From contig JAUVVY010000002.1 in NCBI GenBank assembly GCA_030604405.1, positions 1 through 64,000 on the forward strand: a DNA stretch of 64,000 nucleotides. Direction: 5' to 3'. How positions within the stretch are numbered: the first letter of the stretch is position 1; each line of letters begins with the position of its first letter. Of this stretch, positions 42,706-51,903 are shown one piece after another. The position numbers were made by a program, and so were the translations under genes. The notes under the pieces are model-generated. The model was not told the DNA's origin, did no database searches, and was given only the letters and a program-made list of their open reading frames with translations. The DNA comes from a bacterium. Lineage in GTDB: Bacteria > Armatimonadota > Zipacnadia > Zipacnadales > UBA11051.

Positions 42706-43551
42706 TCAGTTCACCGGCCGATAGGTCTTCCATACAGGTGTGTAATCGGGGTCGAACCCGTACATCTTGTTCATGAAATCTACCATGTCCCCGGCCTCGA
42801 TTTCGAAGGTGTGAGTGTCTATCACTCGCTTATCTGGCGGCGGGTTGTCGGGGTCGAGGGTTGGTTCCACGAACTCACAACGGAAGACTATTGGCGGGTC
42901 GAGTTTGAGTGGCTCAATGTCGCCGATTCGCTTCATGGCTTCTTCAGCGCCCTGCCGGATCATTTCGCGGGATTTGAGCGGGTGCACGGTCTTGGCTGAG
43001 AGCCGGCTGAGGCCTTCCTTGACAGCGACCGTCACGCAGCCGGGTACCAGTTCCTCCATCTCCCTGCACGCATACGCGTCACCGGCGCAGAAGATGAAGG
43101 GGACGCCGAAATGACCGGCCAGGAAAGCCTGGTAGCCGGTCTCGCCGACGCTGATGCCATTGAGCGAGTAATTGCGTATGCTCGTGCCCATGGTGTGGTA
43201 CAGGTTGCCGGGCGGGGTCTCTGCCTTGGCGTGGGTACCAACACTGGCCAGGCCGGCGCAGGTCTCGTCCAGGCCGGTGCAGTAGTCGGGCCGCTGTCCG
43301 CCATGGAAGATACGCAAGCGCGAGTCCACCAGCGACATGTCTATCGTATAGCCCGGGCCGTGGCCGTCGTTGACCCACACGTCTGTCGCTCCCCCGCTGA
43401 AGAAACCGTCTGCGGCTGCGTTGACTTCCTGTGCCAGCCAGCGTCGCTGGCGAAGCCGGCGCTCCATGTTTTCGAGACTCTGATCCTCGCGATTCTCCCA
43501 CTGATAAACCCCGGCAACGCCTTCGAGGTCGGTCACTACGTATATCTTCAT
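42706..43551 (-). CDS. M55 family D-aminopeptidase (DppA-like), copy 2
   Basis: 281 residues. It has the same metal-site order as copy 1: TDLEGVAGVYQW, WVNDGHGPGYTIDM, GTHAKAETPPGNLYHTMG and NGISVGETGYQAFLAGHFGVP. Residues differ mainly in the segments that line the decamer channel in DppA, which might mean a different peptide preference (inference). It is first in the two-gene minus-strand unit. No signal peptide, so it acts on imported peptides. Confidence 0.9.
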   Translation of the reverse strand: MKIYVVTDLEGVAGVYQWENREDQSLENMERRLRQRRWLAQEVNAAADGFFSGGATDVWVNDGHGPGYTIDMSLVDSRLRIFHGGQRPDYCTGLDETCAGLASVGTHAKAETPPGNLYHTMGTSIRNYSLNGISVGETGYQAFLAGHFGVPFIFCAGDAYACREMEELVPGCVTVAVKEGLSRLSAKTVHPLKSREMIRQGAEEAMKRIGDIEPLKLDPPIVFRCEFVEPTLDPDNPPPDKRVIDTHTFEIEAGDMVDFMNKMYGFDPDYTPVWKTYRPVN

Positions 43552-43734
43552 TATTCACCAATCTCCAATGCCCCTGCGATGACAGACAGCCCTCGCGAGG
43601 GATTACTTTGCCCTCGCATGGAGGTGAACTGCCGGTCGGTGACTAATGAATCGTTGGTCTTGGCCGCTGTTGACTCCTTCATACTGTCCGACATAATTCT
43701 CGGCGCACTGAGTTGAACAGATGGGCGGTTACTG

Positions 43735-45582
43735 ATGCGATACAAACGGTTAGCGATAATCGTGGGGGTTGTGCTTGCGGCTGCACTGGTGGTGTGGGCA
43801 ATTCGCCCGCATTTTGCGGGCATTGCGGTGGAGGTGGCCGTCGCTGAGCAAGCGCCGCTTTTCGCGCCGCTCTCGACAGACGGCGTAGTCGAGGCGATCG
43901 AGGTCAGGCTGGCCCCCGAAGCCGGCGGGACGCTGACGGAGCTTTTTGTTGACGAAGGGGATGCGGTGAGTGTGGGGGAGATCCTGGCTCACGTGACCGA
44001 CCGGAAGGCGGCCGCTCGGGTGGCAGAGGCACGCGGGGCTTTCGATGCGGCGGTTGCTCAGGTGAAGGTGGCATCTGCGGATGTGGATTTGCAACGGGGC
44101 CAATCCGCAGCCCAGATTGATGCCTCGACGGCCACCGTCGGCATGGAACACGCGCAGTTGGACAAGGCCAGACGCGGGCCGCGTCAGCAAGAGATCGCAC
44201 AGGCCGAAGCCACCGTGAGAGCTGCGCAGGCGGAAATAGGAGCCGCAGAAGCGGGCGTTGAAGCGGCTCGCATCGCGCTGGCGGAGACGCAAGAGTCATC
44301 GGCGGCACGAATACGGATGGCCGAAGGTGAGCTGGCGGCCGCTGAAGCCCAGCTCGACAAGGCGCACGCAGGCGCACGACCTCAGGAAATCGGGCAGGCG
44401 CGCGCGGCGCAGGATGCCGCTGCCGCCCAAAGCCATAATTTGAAGCTGCAGTACGACAGGGCCAAGCGCCTCCACACCCAGGGAGCGATGTCGAAATCGG
44501 ACCTCGATAATGCCGAGGCGGCGATGCTGGCGGCTAAGGCGCAGGAGAGGGCCGCGGCGCAAGCCCTGGATCTGCTGCTGGCAGGTGTGCGTGAAGAAGA
44601 CATAGCCACGGCTCAGGCCCGAGTGAAATCGGCCGGCAGTCGCGTCGAGCAAGCTAAAGCAGGCCAAAGATTAGTGGAGGTGCAGAGGAAGGAACTGGAA
44701 GCGGCCAAGGCCCGGCTTGAATACAGTAAAGCAGTGCTGGCGGAAAGCAGACAGTATGCGGAGATGCTGCGTGAGGGGACTCGCGAGGAGGACCTGCGCA
44801 CCCAGGAGCAGCGCCTGGCAATGGCACAGGCCCAACAACGCGCCGCTCTGGCCTCCCGCTCGACGGTGACGGCGGCGGTGCAAAGACTTGAGGCCGCCAT
44901 AGCCGAACAGAAACGCGCCGCTGCAGGTCTGGACACCGCCCGCAGTCATCTTTCCGATACCATCGTTACCAGCCCTATTGACGGAGTCGTGGTAAAGAAG
45001 CTGACGGAGGCCGGCGAGATCGTCGGTCCGCAGGTGCCGATACTGGTCCTTGTCAACAACACCGATGTCTGGGTGATCGCCGACGTTGATGATGAGGACA
45101 TCAGCCGCGTGCGGGTGGGGCAGGCGACGCAGGTGCTGTGCGAGGCGTACCCCGACCGCACCTTCGAGGGCGAGGTAGTGCGCATCGGCGAGGCCGCCAT
45201 GCCCAAAGGCCTGGGGCGGGTTAAGGCGAAGATCGTGCGGGTGAAGATACAGGTCGCCGATGCCGCGCCGCTGTTAAAGCCGGGTATGGCGGTGGATATC
45301 GAAGGCGATGCCGAGTTGAAAGCAAGCACGCTGCTGGTGGCGGCTGACGCGGTCATAGAGGAAGCTACCGAGCAGTATGTGTACGTGGTGAGGGATGGCC
45401 GGGCCCACAAGACTGTTGTGGAGACCGGCTTCAGCAACTACACGCAGACAGAGATCACCAGCGGCCTGAGCGAGGGAGACGGAGTTGTGGTCTCCGGGAA
45501 AGACGAGTTGCACGACGGCGTGCGGGTGTCTGTCAAGCAAGCTCCACAAAGCCCCAATACGCAGCTCGAGGCGACCAGGTAA
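43735..45582 (+). CDS. HlyD-type membrane fusion protein with long coiled-coil hairpin
   Basis: 615 residues. One N-terminal membrane anchor (LAIIVGVVLAAALVVWAI). A biotinyl-lipoyl half motif (LAPEAGGTLTELFVDEGDAVSVGEILAHV) is followed by an alpha-helical hairpin of about 320 residues, very rich in Ala/Gln/Glu, then SPIDGVVVKKLTEAGEIVGPQVPILVLVNNTDVWVIADVDDEDISRVRVGQ. A beta-barrel and a C-terminal domain follow. The hairpin includes four copies of a G-x-R-x-x-[ED]-[IL] motif (at QQEIAQAEA, PQEIGQARA, EEDIATAQA, EEDLRTQEQ), as in YbhG-like adaptors. It is the first gene of an adaptor-ATPase-permease operon; the ATPase starts at the base after its stop. Confidence 0.9.
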   Translation: MRYKRLAIIVGVVLAAALVVWAIRPHFAGIAVEVAVAEQAPLFAPLSTDGVVEAIEVRLAPEAGGTLTELFVDEGDAVSVGEILAHVTDRKAAARVAEARGAFDAAVAQVKVASADVDLQRGQSAAQIDASTATVGMEHAQLDKARRGPRQQEIAQAEATVRAAQAEIGAAEAGVEAARIALAETQESSAARIRMAEGELAAAEAQLDKAHAGARPQEIGQARAAQDAAAAQSHNLKLQYDRAKRLHTQGAMSKSDLDNAEAAMLAAKAQERAAAQALDLLLAGVREEDIATAQARVKSAGSRVEQAKAGQRLVEVQRKELEAAKARLEYSKAVLAESRQYAEMLREGTREEDLRTQEQRLAMAQAQQRAALASRSTVTAAVQRLEAAIAEQKRAAAGLDTARSHLSDTIVTSPIDGVVVKKLTEAGEIVGPQVPILVLVNNTDVWVIADVDDEDISRVRVGQATQVLCEAYPDRTFEGEVVRIGEAAMPKGLGRVKAKIVRVKIQVADAAPLLKPGMAVDIEGDAELKASTLLVAADAVIEEATEQYVYVVRDGRAHKTVVETGFSNYTQTEITSGLSEGDGVVVSGKDELHDGVRVSVKQAPQSPNTQLEATR

Positions 45583-46284
45583 ATGGCGGCCGGCAGCGAC
45601 TCCGTGCAACTGGACAAGGTCTCCAAAACCTACGACATGGGGCAGGTGCAAGTCCGTGCCCTGAGAGATGTCGAGCTGACCATCCCGGCGGGCGAGTTCG
45701 CGGTCTTTCTGGGGCCCAGCGGCTCCGGGAAAACTACGCTTATGAACATCATCGGGGGCCTCGATTCGCCCACATCAGGCCAGGTCATCGTCAGCGGCCA
45801 CGACCTTACCGGCTTGACCGAGGACCAGCTCACGGAATACCGGCGCGCTGATGTGGGGTTTGTATTCCAGTTCTACAACCTTGTGCCAACGCTTACGGCG
45901 CGCGAGAACGTACAATTGATCGCCGATCTCGTGAACAGTCCACAGGACCCCGTCGAACTGCTGCAAAGCGTCGGCCTCGGCGCCCATCTCGAGCATTTTC
46001 CCAGCCAGCTTTCCGGCGGCGAACAGCAGCGTGTGGCAATAGTCCGCGCTCTGGTCAAACGCCCAAAACTGCTGCTCGCCGATGAGCCGACCGGCAACCT
46101 GGACCAGGAGACCTCTACCGAGGTCCTCGGCGTCATCCACGACATGGCACGGCGCGAGAATACTACTGTCATCATGGTTACCCATGACGAGACCATTGCC
46201 CGGGACGCCGGAATGATCGTCAGATTGCTAAGCGGAAGCGTTGCATCCATTGAGGGTGACCGCAACAGTCCGCCGTCAGGCTGA
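45583..46284 (+). CDS. ABC transporter ATPase (LolD/MacB type)
   Basis: 233 residues. Walker A GPSGSGKTTLMNIIGG, Q-loop FVFQFYNLVPTLTARENV, signature LSGGEQQRVAIVRAL, Walker B LLLADEPTGNLD, and switch His VTHDETIARD are all intact. The 'ADEPTGNLD' and 'TYxMGxVxVxALRDVxL' features place it in the LolD/MacB/FtsE class, whose members drive mechanotransmission rather than substrate passage through the membrane. ATG follows the adaptor's TAA directly, and the permease begins 15 bases downstream. Confidence 0.95.
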   Translation: MAAGSDSVQLDKVSKTYDMGQVQVRALRDVELTIPAGEFAVFLGPSGSGKTTLMNIIGGLDSPTSGQVIVSGHDLTGLTEDQLTEYRRADVGFVFQFYNLVPTLTARENVQLIADLVNSPQDPVELLQSVGLGAHLEHFPSQLSGGEQQRVAIVRALVKRPKLLLADEPTGNLDQETSTEVLGVIHDMARRENTTVIMVTHDETIARDAGMIVRLLSGSVASIEGDRNSPPSG

Positions 46285-46298
46285 GGGGCAACAGGTGC

Positions 46299-48698
46299 GT
46301 GGCTGTGAGCCTACTAAACGTAAAACTCCTGCGGGACATCTACCAGTCACGGTGGCAGTTCATCGCTGTGATCGTTGTGGTAATGCTGGGCATCAGCTTT
46401 TACCAGAGCGCGTGGATGTCCTATCGTAACATCGGCGCTTCCTATGAGCTGTACTACGACATGCTCCGCTTTGCCGACTTTGAGATCACGCTGAACGAAG
46501 CTCCTGATACCATAGGCCGACGGCTGCGGCAGGTTCCTGGAATCACCAGCGTGCAGCCGCGCATTGTCTCCGAAGTCGAACTGGAAATGCCGGTGGTGGA
46601 TGCCAGGGAAGTGGTCGCTCGTATCATCTCACTGCCGGACAGCGGCCGGGCGGCGGTCAATGATGTGACGGTTTTGGAGGGGCGATATCTGGGCCCGGCG
46701 CATAAGCGCGAGGTGCTTGTTGAGCAGAGCTTCGCAGAACATCACAGCCTGCGCGTGGGCGACTACGTTCACCCGGTCGTAGATGGCGAGGTCACGGACC
46801 TTCGTATCGTGGGGCTCGCGCTCAGCCCGGAATACATCTACGCGATCCAGTCAAAGCAATACCTTATGCCCACGCCCTCGACTTTTGGGGCATTCTGGAT
46901 GCGTCGGGGGCAAGCGGAACGGCTGCTGGGGATGTCGGGGATGGTCAATAACGTCTGCGGACGGGCAGAAGAGCGGCAGCGGGACCGTGTCATGACGACC
47001 GCCCACGTCATGCTGGGCAGGTATGGGGCGGAGGAGCCGGTGCCGCGCGAAAAGCAGCCCTCCAACTACCTGCTGCAGATGGACCTTGCCGGCTATAGGC
47101 ACATGGCGGTGTTCTTTCCGCTGCTGTTCCTGGTCTGTGCTTCGCTTACGATCTACACGCTGCTGGTGCGGATCGTCAACAGCCAGCGCGGGCAGATCGG
47201 ATTCCTGCGGGCCAGCGGAATGTCTGTTCAGGCCCTCACCTGGCACTACCTGTACTATGCACTGCTGTGCGGCGCTCTGGGCGGGCTCCTGGGAGTCATT
47301 GCCGGGATATACATGTCACTGGCCCTGACAAGGTACTACCTCAGTTTTCTCGCTATCCCCGTAATCCATAATCCGATGCATTGGCCGACAGTGGCTCTTG
47401 GGCTGGCTGCAGGCGTGTTTAGCTGCGGCATTGCGGGCTATTTCTCGTCGCGGCGTGTCGCACTACTGGATCCGGCTGTGGCGCTGCGTGAAGAAGTGGC
47501 TGCGGTGGGCCGGCGCCCGCTGATCGAGCGCCTGCTGCCGGTTCTGGGCCGGCTTTCGTTCTACTGGCGAATCCCGTTGCGCAACATATTCCGCAACCGG
47601 CGCCGCACACTCTATACGGCTGCCGGCATTGCCATGGCTGTGAGTCTGATTCTCGTCTCCCTGGCAATCCGCGACGCAATGTTCGATTCGATTGATACGT
47701 ATATAGAGGAGATTCAGCGGTACGATTTGCAGGCAGCGTTGATACCGGCTCAGACCGCCTCCGTCGGCTTCCATGTCGCTCAGTGGCCGGGAGTGAGAAA
47801 GGCCGAAACTACGCTGGCGCTGCCCGTGGAACTGCACCGCGGCGAGAGGATTGTGAATACCGTGCTGGTGGGGCTGGAGCCGGGCTCGCACCTGCAGACG
47901 CTAGTTAGCCCCGAAGGCAGACCCGTGCAGGTACACGGCTCCGCGATGCTGATGAGTGCGGCCAACCGCAAAAAGCTGGGCGTCGAGACCGGCGACGTGA
48001 TCCGGCTGGCCTTCGCCCTCAACGACGAGGAGACCAATATTGAAGCGCCGGTGAGGGTAGGGGAGATCATCCGCCAGCCGGTCGGCTCGTATGTTTACCT
48101 TCCCGCCGCAACTGTCCGGCGCATTTTCGAGCGTGACCTGGGCCTGCCCAGAGGGGCCGTCACAACTTTGATGGTGCTGGGGGAGCCCGACCATCTGAAC
48201 ATGATAAAAGAGAAGCTCTACAAGGTCCCGAACGTGGCCGCGGTAGAAGACGCGAGGGAAACACGCGCTCAGTTGACTGAGATGTTGGAGATGAGCATGG
48301 GGTTTATAGTGATGATGATCATGCTGGGGGCAGGACTGGCACTGGCAATTATCTACAACACCGTCAGCATTAACATCGTTGAACGGACGCGGGAACTGGC
48401 CTCAATGCGTGCCATGGGCATGGCGCGGCGTACGGTGGGCATGCTGATAACCGTGGAGAATCTGCTGGTTGGCGTGCTGGGCCTGGTCGGGGGCATACCG
48501 CTTGGCTACGTACTGAACCAGGTCATGATAGCGAGCTGGGAAAACGAAATAATGCAGTTTCAGGCGGTGATCTTCCCGGCGTCCTACTTGACCACAGTTA
48601 TCGCGATCATTCTCACGATACTGTTGTCGCAAATCCCCGGCATCAGGCAACTCAACCGCGTGGACCTGGCCGCGGCCACCAAAGTGACCAGCGGATAG
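46299..48698 (+). CDS. FtsX/MacB-family ABC permease (double, about 10 helices)
   Basis: 799 residues, GTG start (46299; GTG 46305 also possible). A first helix (FIAVIVVVMLGISFYQSAW) leads into a periplasmic MacB-PCD domain, then three FtsX helices (about 270-400), followed by a second copy: helix near LYTAAGIAMAVSLILVSLAI, a second periplasmic domain and three C-terminal helices (FIVMMIMLGAGLALAIIYNTVSINIVERTRELASMRAMGM...). This duplicated layout is that of LolCDE/DevC-like exporters. With the adaptor and ATPase it forms a complete tripartite inner-membrane part; no outer-membrane channel gene is nearby. Cargo unknown: a lipid, lipopeptide or lipoprotein is possible. Confidence 0.9.
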   Translation: MAVSLLNVKLLRDIYQSRWQFIAVIVVVMLGISFYQSAWMSYRNIGASYELYYDMLRFADFEITLNEAPDTIGRRLRQVPGITSVQPRIVSEVELEMPVVDAREVVARIISLPDSGRAAVNDVTVLEGRYLGPAHKREVLVEQSFAEHHSLRVGDYVHPVVDGEVTDLRIVGLALSPEYIYAIQSKQYLMPTPSTFGAFWMRRGQAERLLGMSGMVNNVCGRAEERQRDRVMTTAHVMLGRYGAEEPVPREKQPSNYLLQMDLAGYRHMAVFFPLLFLVCASLTIYTLLVRIVNSQRGQIGFLRASGMSVQALTWHYLYYALLCGALGGLLGVIAGIYMSLALTRYYLSFLAIPVIHNPMHWPTVALGLAAGVFSCGIAGYFSSRRVALLDPAVALREEVAAVGRRPLIERLLPVLGRLSFYWRIPLRNIFRNRRRTLYTAAGIAMAVSLILVSLAIRDAMFDSIDTYIEEIQRYDLQAALIPAQTASVGFHVAQWPGVRKAETTLALPVELHRGERIVNTVLVGLEPGSHLQTLVSPEGRPVQVHGSAMLMSAANRKKLGVETGDVIRLAFALNDEETNIEAPVRVGEIIRQPVGSYVYLPAATVRRIFERDLGLPRGAVTTLMVLGEPDHLNMIKEKLYKVPNVAAVEDARETRAQLTEMLEMSMGFIVMMIMLGAGLALAIIYNTVSINIVERTRELASMRAMGMARRTVGMLITVENLLVGVLGLVGGIPLGYVLNQVMIASWENEIMQFQAVIFPASYLTTVIAIILTILLSQIPGIRQLNRVDLAAATKVTSG

Positions 48699-48700
48699 AC

Positions 48701-49342
48701 TCACCTGAACATGCGGAACTTGCTGGGCTTCAGGTCGGCCCGCTCCAGTAGCTCTGCAGCGGACGAAAGCAGCTTCTCAAATGCTGCAGTGCGCGCTTCC
48801 GGGTCTGTAATCTGCTCGTCAACCATATATTGTTCCTGGCGTTGCAGGGCGCGGCGGGAGGGGTTGTTGGCAACCGCCCATACCGCCAATTGCGCCACGT
48901 TTATCTCATCATGTTCCGGGATCACAACAGCGCACAGTCTGGCCATGCGGTCGTCGGGACACGCTTCGGGAAACATCTCATCTTCTGGCGTCGGAGCGCG
49001 GCGGCTGATATTGGTGCAGGCGGTGGGGATGCGCAGGTGTACCACGGCGTTCTTCGACAGGTCTACCGGCACCCAGCCCAGCGTACTCTGGCCTTGCCGG
49101 CCGCCCCGCTGTGCCCAGAACTGCGTCCCGGGAGCGATGGCAACGAATTTTGGCCCGCCCGGATTGCGGCCGATGGTGGCATCCACGCCGAGGTCGCCGG
49201 TACCGTAGAACTCGGCCCAGATTGTGCCCTCGTCGAGAGCCTGCAGCAGGTCGGCGGTGGCCGCCACACCCAGACTCGGACAAATCGTCACTAACAGAGC
49301 GATGATACCGATCCCAATATAGATTCGCGCCGGCTCTTGCAT
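48701..49342 (-). CDS. Secreted protein, paralogue of the gene at 49565-50176
   Basis: 213 residues from ATG 49342, preceded by AGGAGG; a longer frame to 49426 lacks a signal. The signal peptide (IGIGIIALLVTICPSLGVAA) leads into TADLLQALDEGTIWAEFYGTGDLGVDATIGR, a domain with STLGWVPVDLSKNAVVHLRIPTACTNISR and a conserved pair CPDDRMARLCAVV...VAQLAVWAVANNP. The C-terminus is SKFRMFR. I do not recognise the family. The same motifs occur in the upstream gene, so the two are duplicates. Two conserved Cys (one either side of DDRMxRL) may bond. Confidence 0.7.
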   Translation of the reverse strand: MQEPARIYIGIGIIALLVTICPSLGVAATADLLQALDEGTIWAEFYGTGDLGVDATIGRNPGGPKFVAIAPGTQFWAQRGGRQGQSTLGWVPVDLSKNAVVHLRIPTACTNISRRAPTPEDEMFPEACPDDRMARLCAVVIPEHDEINVAQLAVWAVANNPSRRALQRQEQYMVDEQITDPEARTAAFEKLLSSAAELLERADLKPSKFRMFR

Positions 49343-49564
49343 CCGTACTACCTCCTGGCAGTCGTACCTGCGTTGCCCCTTAGTATTCTGTGTTTGCACA
49401 CAGACCTCCTGCCAATAATGCCTCACAGCAATCCCCGTGGCTCCGGCAGTCTGCTGAGCCTGCGGTTTGCGTTGAGGCTGATTGTCGGTTAGCGCAAATG
49501 TTGAATCCCGAAATCAGAGAGCTGACCGCCACAAGCCTACGTGGTGGCCGAGGTGATGTGGAGG

Positions 49565-50176
49565 CTAGAGTGTGTGCAGCATAGGGCTGACATGCCTCTT
49601 GAACATGCGGAAGCTGTTGGGGTCGAGGCCGGCTCGCCGCAGAAGCAGCTTGGTTTTGGCCATGTCGCTGCGACCTCGCATCTGGCGTTGTGGAGGGTTG
49701 TTGGCAATCGCCCAGACGGCCAACTGTATAGCATCATGATCGTCTCTTGCGGGGTTCACCGTCGCACACAGTTTGAACATGCGCTCGTCCCGACACGGCC
49801 GGGCGTACAAGACGTCCTGGTAATTAGCGGCCGGCAGGTTGATGTCCATACAGGCGGTTTTTAGCTGTACACGGGCCACGCCGTGTCTGCCCAGATTGAT
49901 CGGCACCCATCCCAGCGTAGTCTGCGGCTGCACCCTGCGTGCCGTTGGGGCAAAATACGTGCCTGGTGAGATCGTCACGTGGGTCGGCCCGTAGAGAGTG
50001 CGGCGTATCGTGACGTCCACCGCCGAGCCTCCGGCGCCCCGGAATTCTGCTTCGATCCTGCCATCACGCAGAGCCTGCAACAGATCAACGGTAACTGCCG
50101 CAGTAGCAGTCACCAAACAACTCACCAGCAAACCCACCATCATAACTGTAAGCAAGACCCGCCGTGTCACTGCCAT
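49565..50176 (-). CDS. Secreted protein, paralogue of the gene at 48701-49342
   Basis: 203 residues from ATG 50176, with AGGAGGAGG upstream. Signal peptide (VLLTVMMVGLLVSCLVTATAA), then VDLLQALRDGRIEAEFRGAGGSAVDVTIRR, TTLGWVPINLGRHGVARVQLKTACMDINL and CRDERMFKLCATVNPARDDHDAIQLAVWAIANNP; end NSFRMFKRHVSPMLHTL. These align throughout with its neighbour. The 222-base gap between them holds no gene. The 'QLAVWAIANNP' helix is a feature of a family of secreted proteins of unknown role. Confidence 0.7.
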   Translation of the reverse strand: MAVTRRVLLTVMMVGLLVSCLVTATAAVTVDLLQALRDGRIEAEFRGAGGSAVDVTIRRTLYGPTHVTISPGTYFAPTARRVQPQTTLGWVPINLGRHGVARVQLKTACMDINLPAANYQDVLYARPCRDERMFKLCATVNPARDDHDAIQLAVWAIANNPPQRQMRGRSDMAKTKLLLRRAGLDPNSFRMFKRHVSPMLHTL

Positions 50177-50564
50177 GGCAGTGCCTCCTCCTGGTAATGG
50201 TGCCTCAATTGACCTATCTTTCCCTATCGCTATTAGTATTATACCCAATTTCCTTCATAGATATTCCAGTTCCGCGACCGATTTCCCTGCAATCGTCATC
50301 CAGCGGGATTGCCCTGGCAACGCCTCGAAATCATTAGAGGCAATGTCCTGGAGTCAACCGGGTGCTTCGCTGGGCACCCCGCTGATGCGGCACCAGGTGA
50401 TGCCTTGAGAAGCGTCTGCTGCACGTACAGCATCTTGGTCGTGGGGCGGCATCAACAATTTGAAGGTAAAATAATCGCGGGGCGGAAGGTTACTGGCACA
50501 AATTGTTGGAAATAGCAGTCAGCATAAATGCTTGGGGACAATTCCCCCAATAGGAGTGAAGGAG
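50177..50564. other. Divergent intergenic region (388 bases)
   Basis: It separates the minus-strand secreted protein from the aminotransferase array. A minus-strand -10 TATAAT is present at 50243-50238, 62 bases from the ATG at 50176, without a clear -35. For the plus strand only weak elements are visible (TTGTTG at 50503-50508 with TAAATG at 50525-50530). No open frame or RNA structure is convincing. Confidence 0.5.
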
Positions 50565-51884
50565 ATGTCAGAAGCAACAAAACTAGCCATTAAGGGCGGT
50601 CCCAAGTCCGTCACGAAAGACCCAGGCGACATGTTCACCTGGCCGATTATCACCCAGGAGGACGAAGACGCGGTACTTGAAGTGCTGCGGCGTGGGGCAA
50701 TGTCGGGGACGGACGTAACGATGGAATTCGAGAAAGACTATGCCGAATGGCATGGGGTGGACTACGCGCTCGGCGTCAGTACCGGCACCGCGGGGCTGCA
50801 GTCGGCGATGTGGGCGTGCGGCGTCGGCGTCGGCGACGAGATCATCGGACCCAGCCTCACTTACTGGGCAACCAACCTGCCCGCTTTCAGCCTGCAGGCG
50901 ACGATCGTATTCGCCGAGGTTGACCCCGAAACGCTGTGCCTCGACCCCAATGACATCGAACACCGCATCACCGAGCGCACCAAGGCGATCGTTCCGGTTC
51001 ACTACTGTGGCTACCCGGCGGACATGGACCCGATCATGGAGATCGCCGAGAAGCACAATGTCAAGGTAATCGAGGACGTTTCCCACGCCCACGGTGCGCT
51101 GTACAAGGGAAAGATCGTGGGGACCATCGGCCACATCGCAGCCTTCTCGGTCATGTCGGGCAAAGCGCTGGCCGTAGGCGAAGGCGGCATGATTGTGACC
51201 AACGACCGCAAACTCTGGGAGCGGTGCATCGTGTGGGGGCACTACGAGCGGACGGCGGCGACCCGCTGGACCGGGGAGCTGGAAGAGAAGTACGTCACCG
51301 ACCCCGAGCTGACACCGTTTGTGGGGCTGCCCTGGGGCGGATACAAGTATCGGATGCACCAGCTTTCCTCCGCGTGCGGTCGCGTACAGCTCAAGTACTA
51401 TAGAGAGCGCATGGAAGAGGTCCAGAAGGCGATGAACTACTTCTGGGATCTGTTGGAGGATGTGCCGGGTGTCAAGGCCCACAGGCCAGCGAAGGACTCA
51501 GGCAGCACCATGGGCGGCTGGTACGCGGCCCGCGGTCTGTATAGGCCCGAAGAGCTGGATGGTTTGGACATCGGCGTGTTCTGCAAAGCCGTGACCGCCG
51601 AAGGCTGCAGCACCGGTCCGGGTATCAACAGCCCGATGCACCTGCACCCGCTGCTCAACGACGCGGACATCTACGGCCATGGCAAGCCGACGCGGATTGC
51701 CAATTCCGACCGCGATCTGCGCCAGCCAGAAGGCAGTCTGCCGGTGACCGAAGCCATGCCACGGGCCTGCTACGGCATCCCGTGGTTCAAGCACTACCGG
51801 CCCGAGGTCATCGAAGAATATGCCATGGCGTTCAAGAAAGTTGCCGAGAACGCCGACCAGCTCGCAGATATTGAGCCGGAGTAA
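50565..51884 (+). CDS. DegT/DnrJ/EryC1 aminotransferase, tandem copy 1
   Basis: 439 residues from ATG 50565, with AGGAG 8 bases upstream. PLP-fold features: LGVSTGTAGLQSAMWACGVGVGDEIIGPSLTYWATNLPAF, AIVPVHYCGYPADMDPIMEIA, VIEDVSHAHGALYKG (Asp for the PLP nitrogen), and FSVMSGKALAVGEGGMIV with the Schiff-base Lys in SGK. The end has PLVLND-type LHPLLNDADIYGHGKPTRIANSDRDLRQPEGSLPVTE. Family members transfer an amino group to keto-sugars or inososes (StsC-like). The N-terminal LAIKGGPKSV and length of about 440 place it in the inosose/AHBA-type group. First of four copies. Confidence 0.9.
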   Translation: MSEATKLAIKGGPKSVTKDPGDMFTWPIITQEDEDAVLEVLRRGAMSGTDVTMEFEKDYAEWHGVDYALGVSTGTAGLQSAMWACGVGVGDEIIGPSLTYWATNLPAFSLQATIVFAEVDPETLCLDPNDIEHRITERTKAIVPVHYCGYPADMDPIMEIAEKHNVKVIEDVSHAHGALYKGKIVGTIGHIAAFSVMSGKALAVGEGGMIVTNDRKLWERCIVWGHYERTAATRWTGELEEKYVTDPELTPFVGLPWGGYKYRMHQLSSACGRVQLKYYRERMEEVQKAMNYFWDLLEDVPGVKAHRPAKDSGSTMGGWYAARGLYRPEELDGLDIGVFCKAVTAEGCSTGPGINSPMHLHPLLNDADIYGHGKPTRIANSDRDLRQPEGSLPVTEAMPRACYGIPWFKHYRPEVIEEYAMAFKKVAENADQLADIEPE

Positions 51885-51903
51885 CGCGGCGGGCGATGCA
51901 GAA

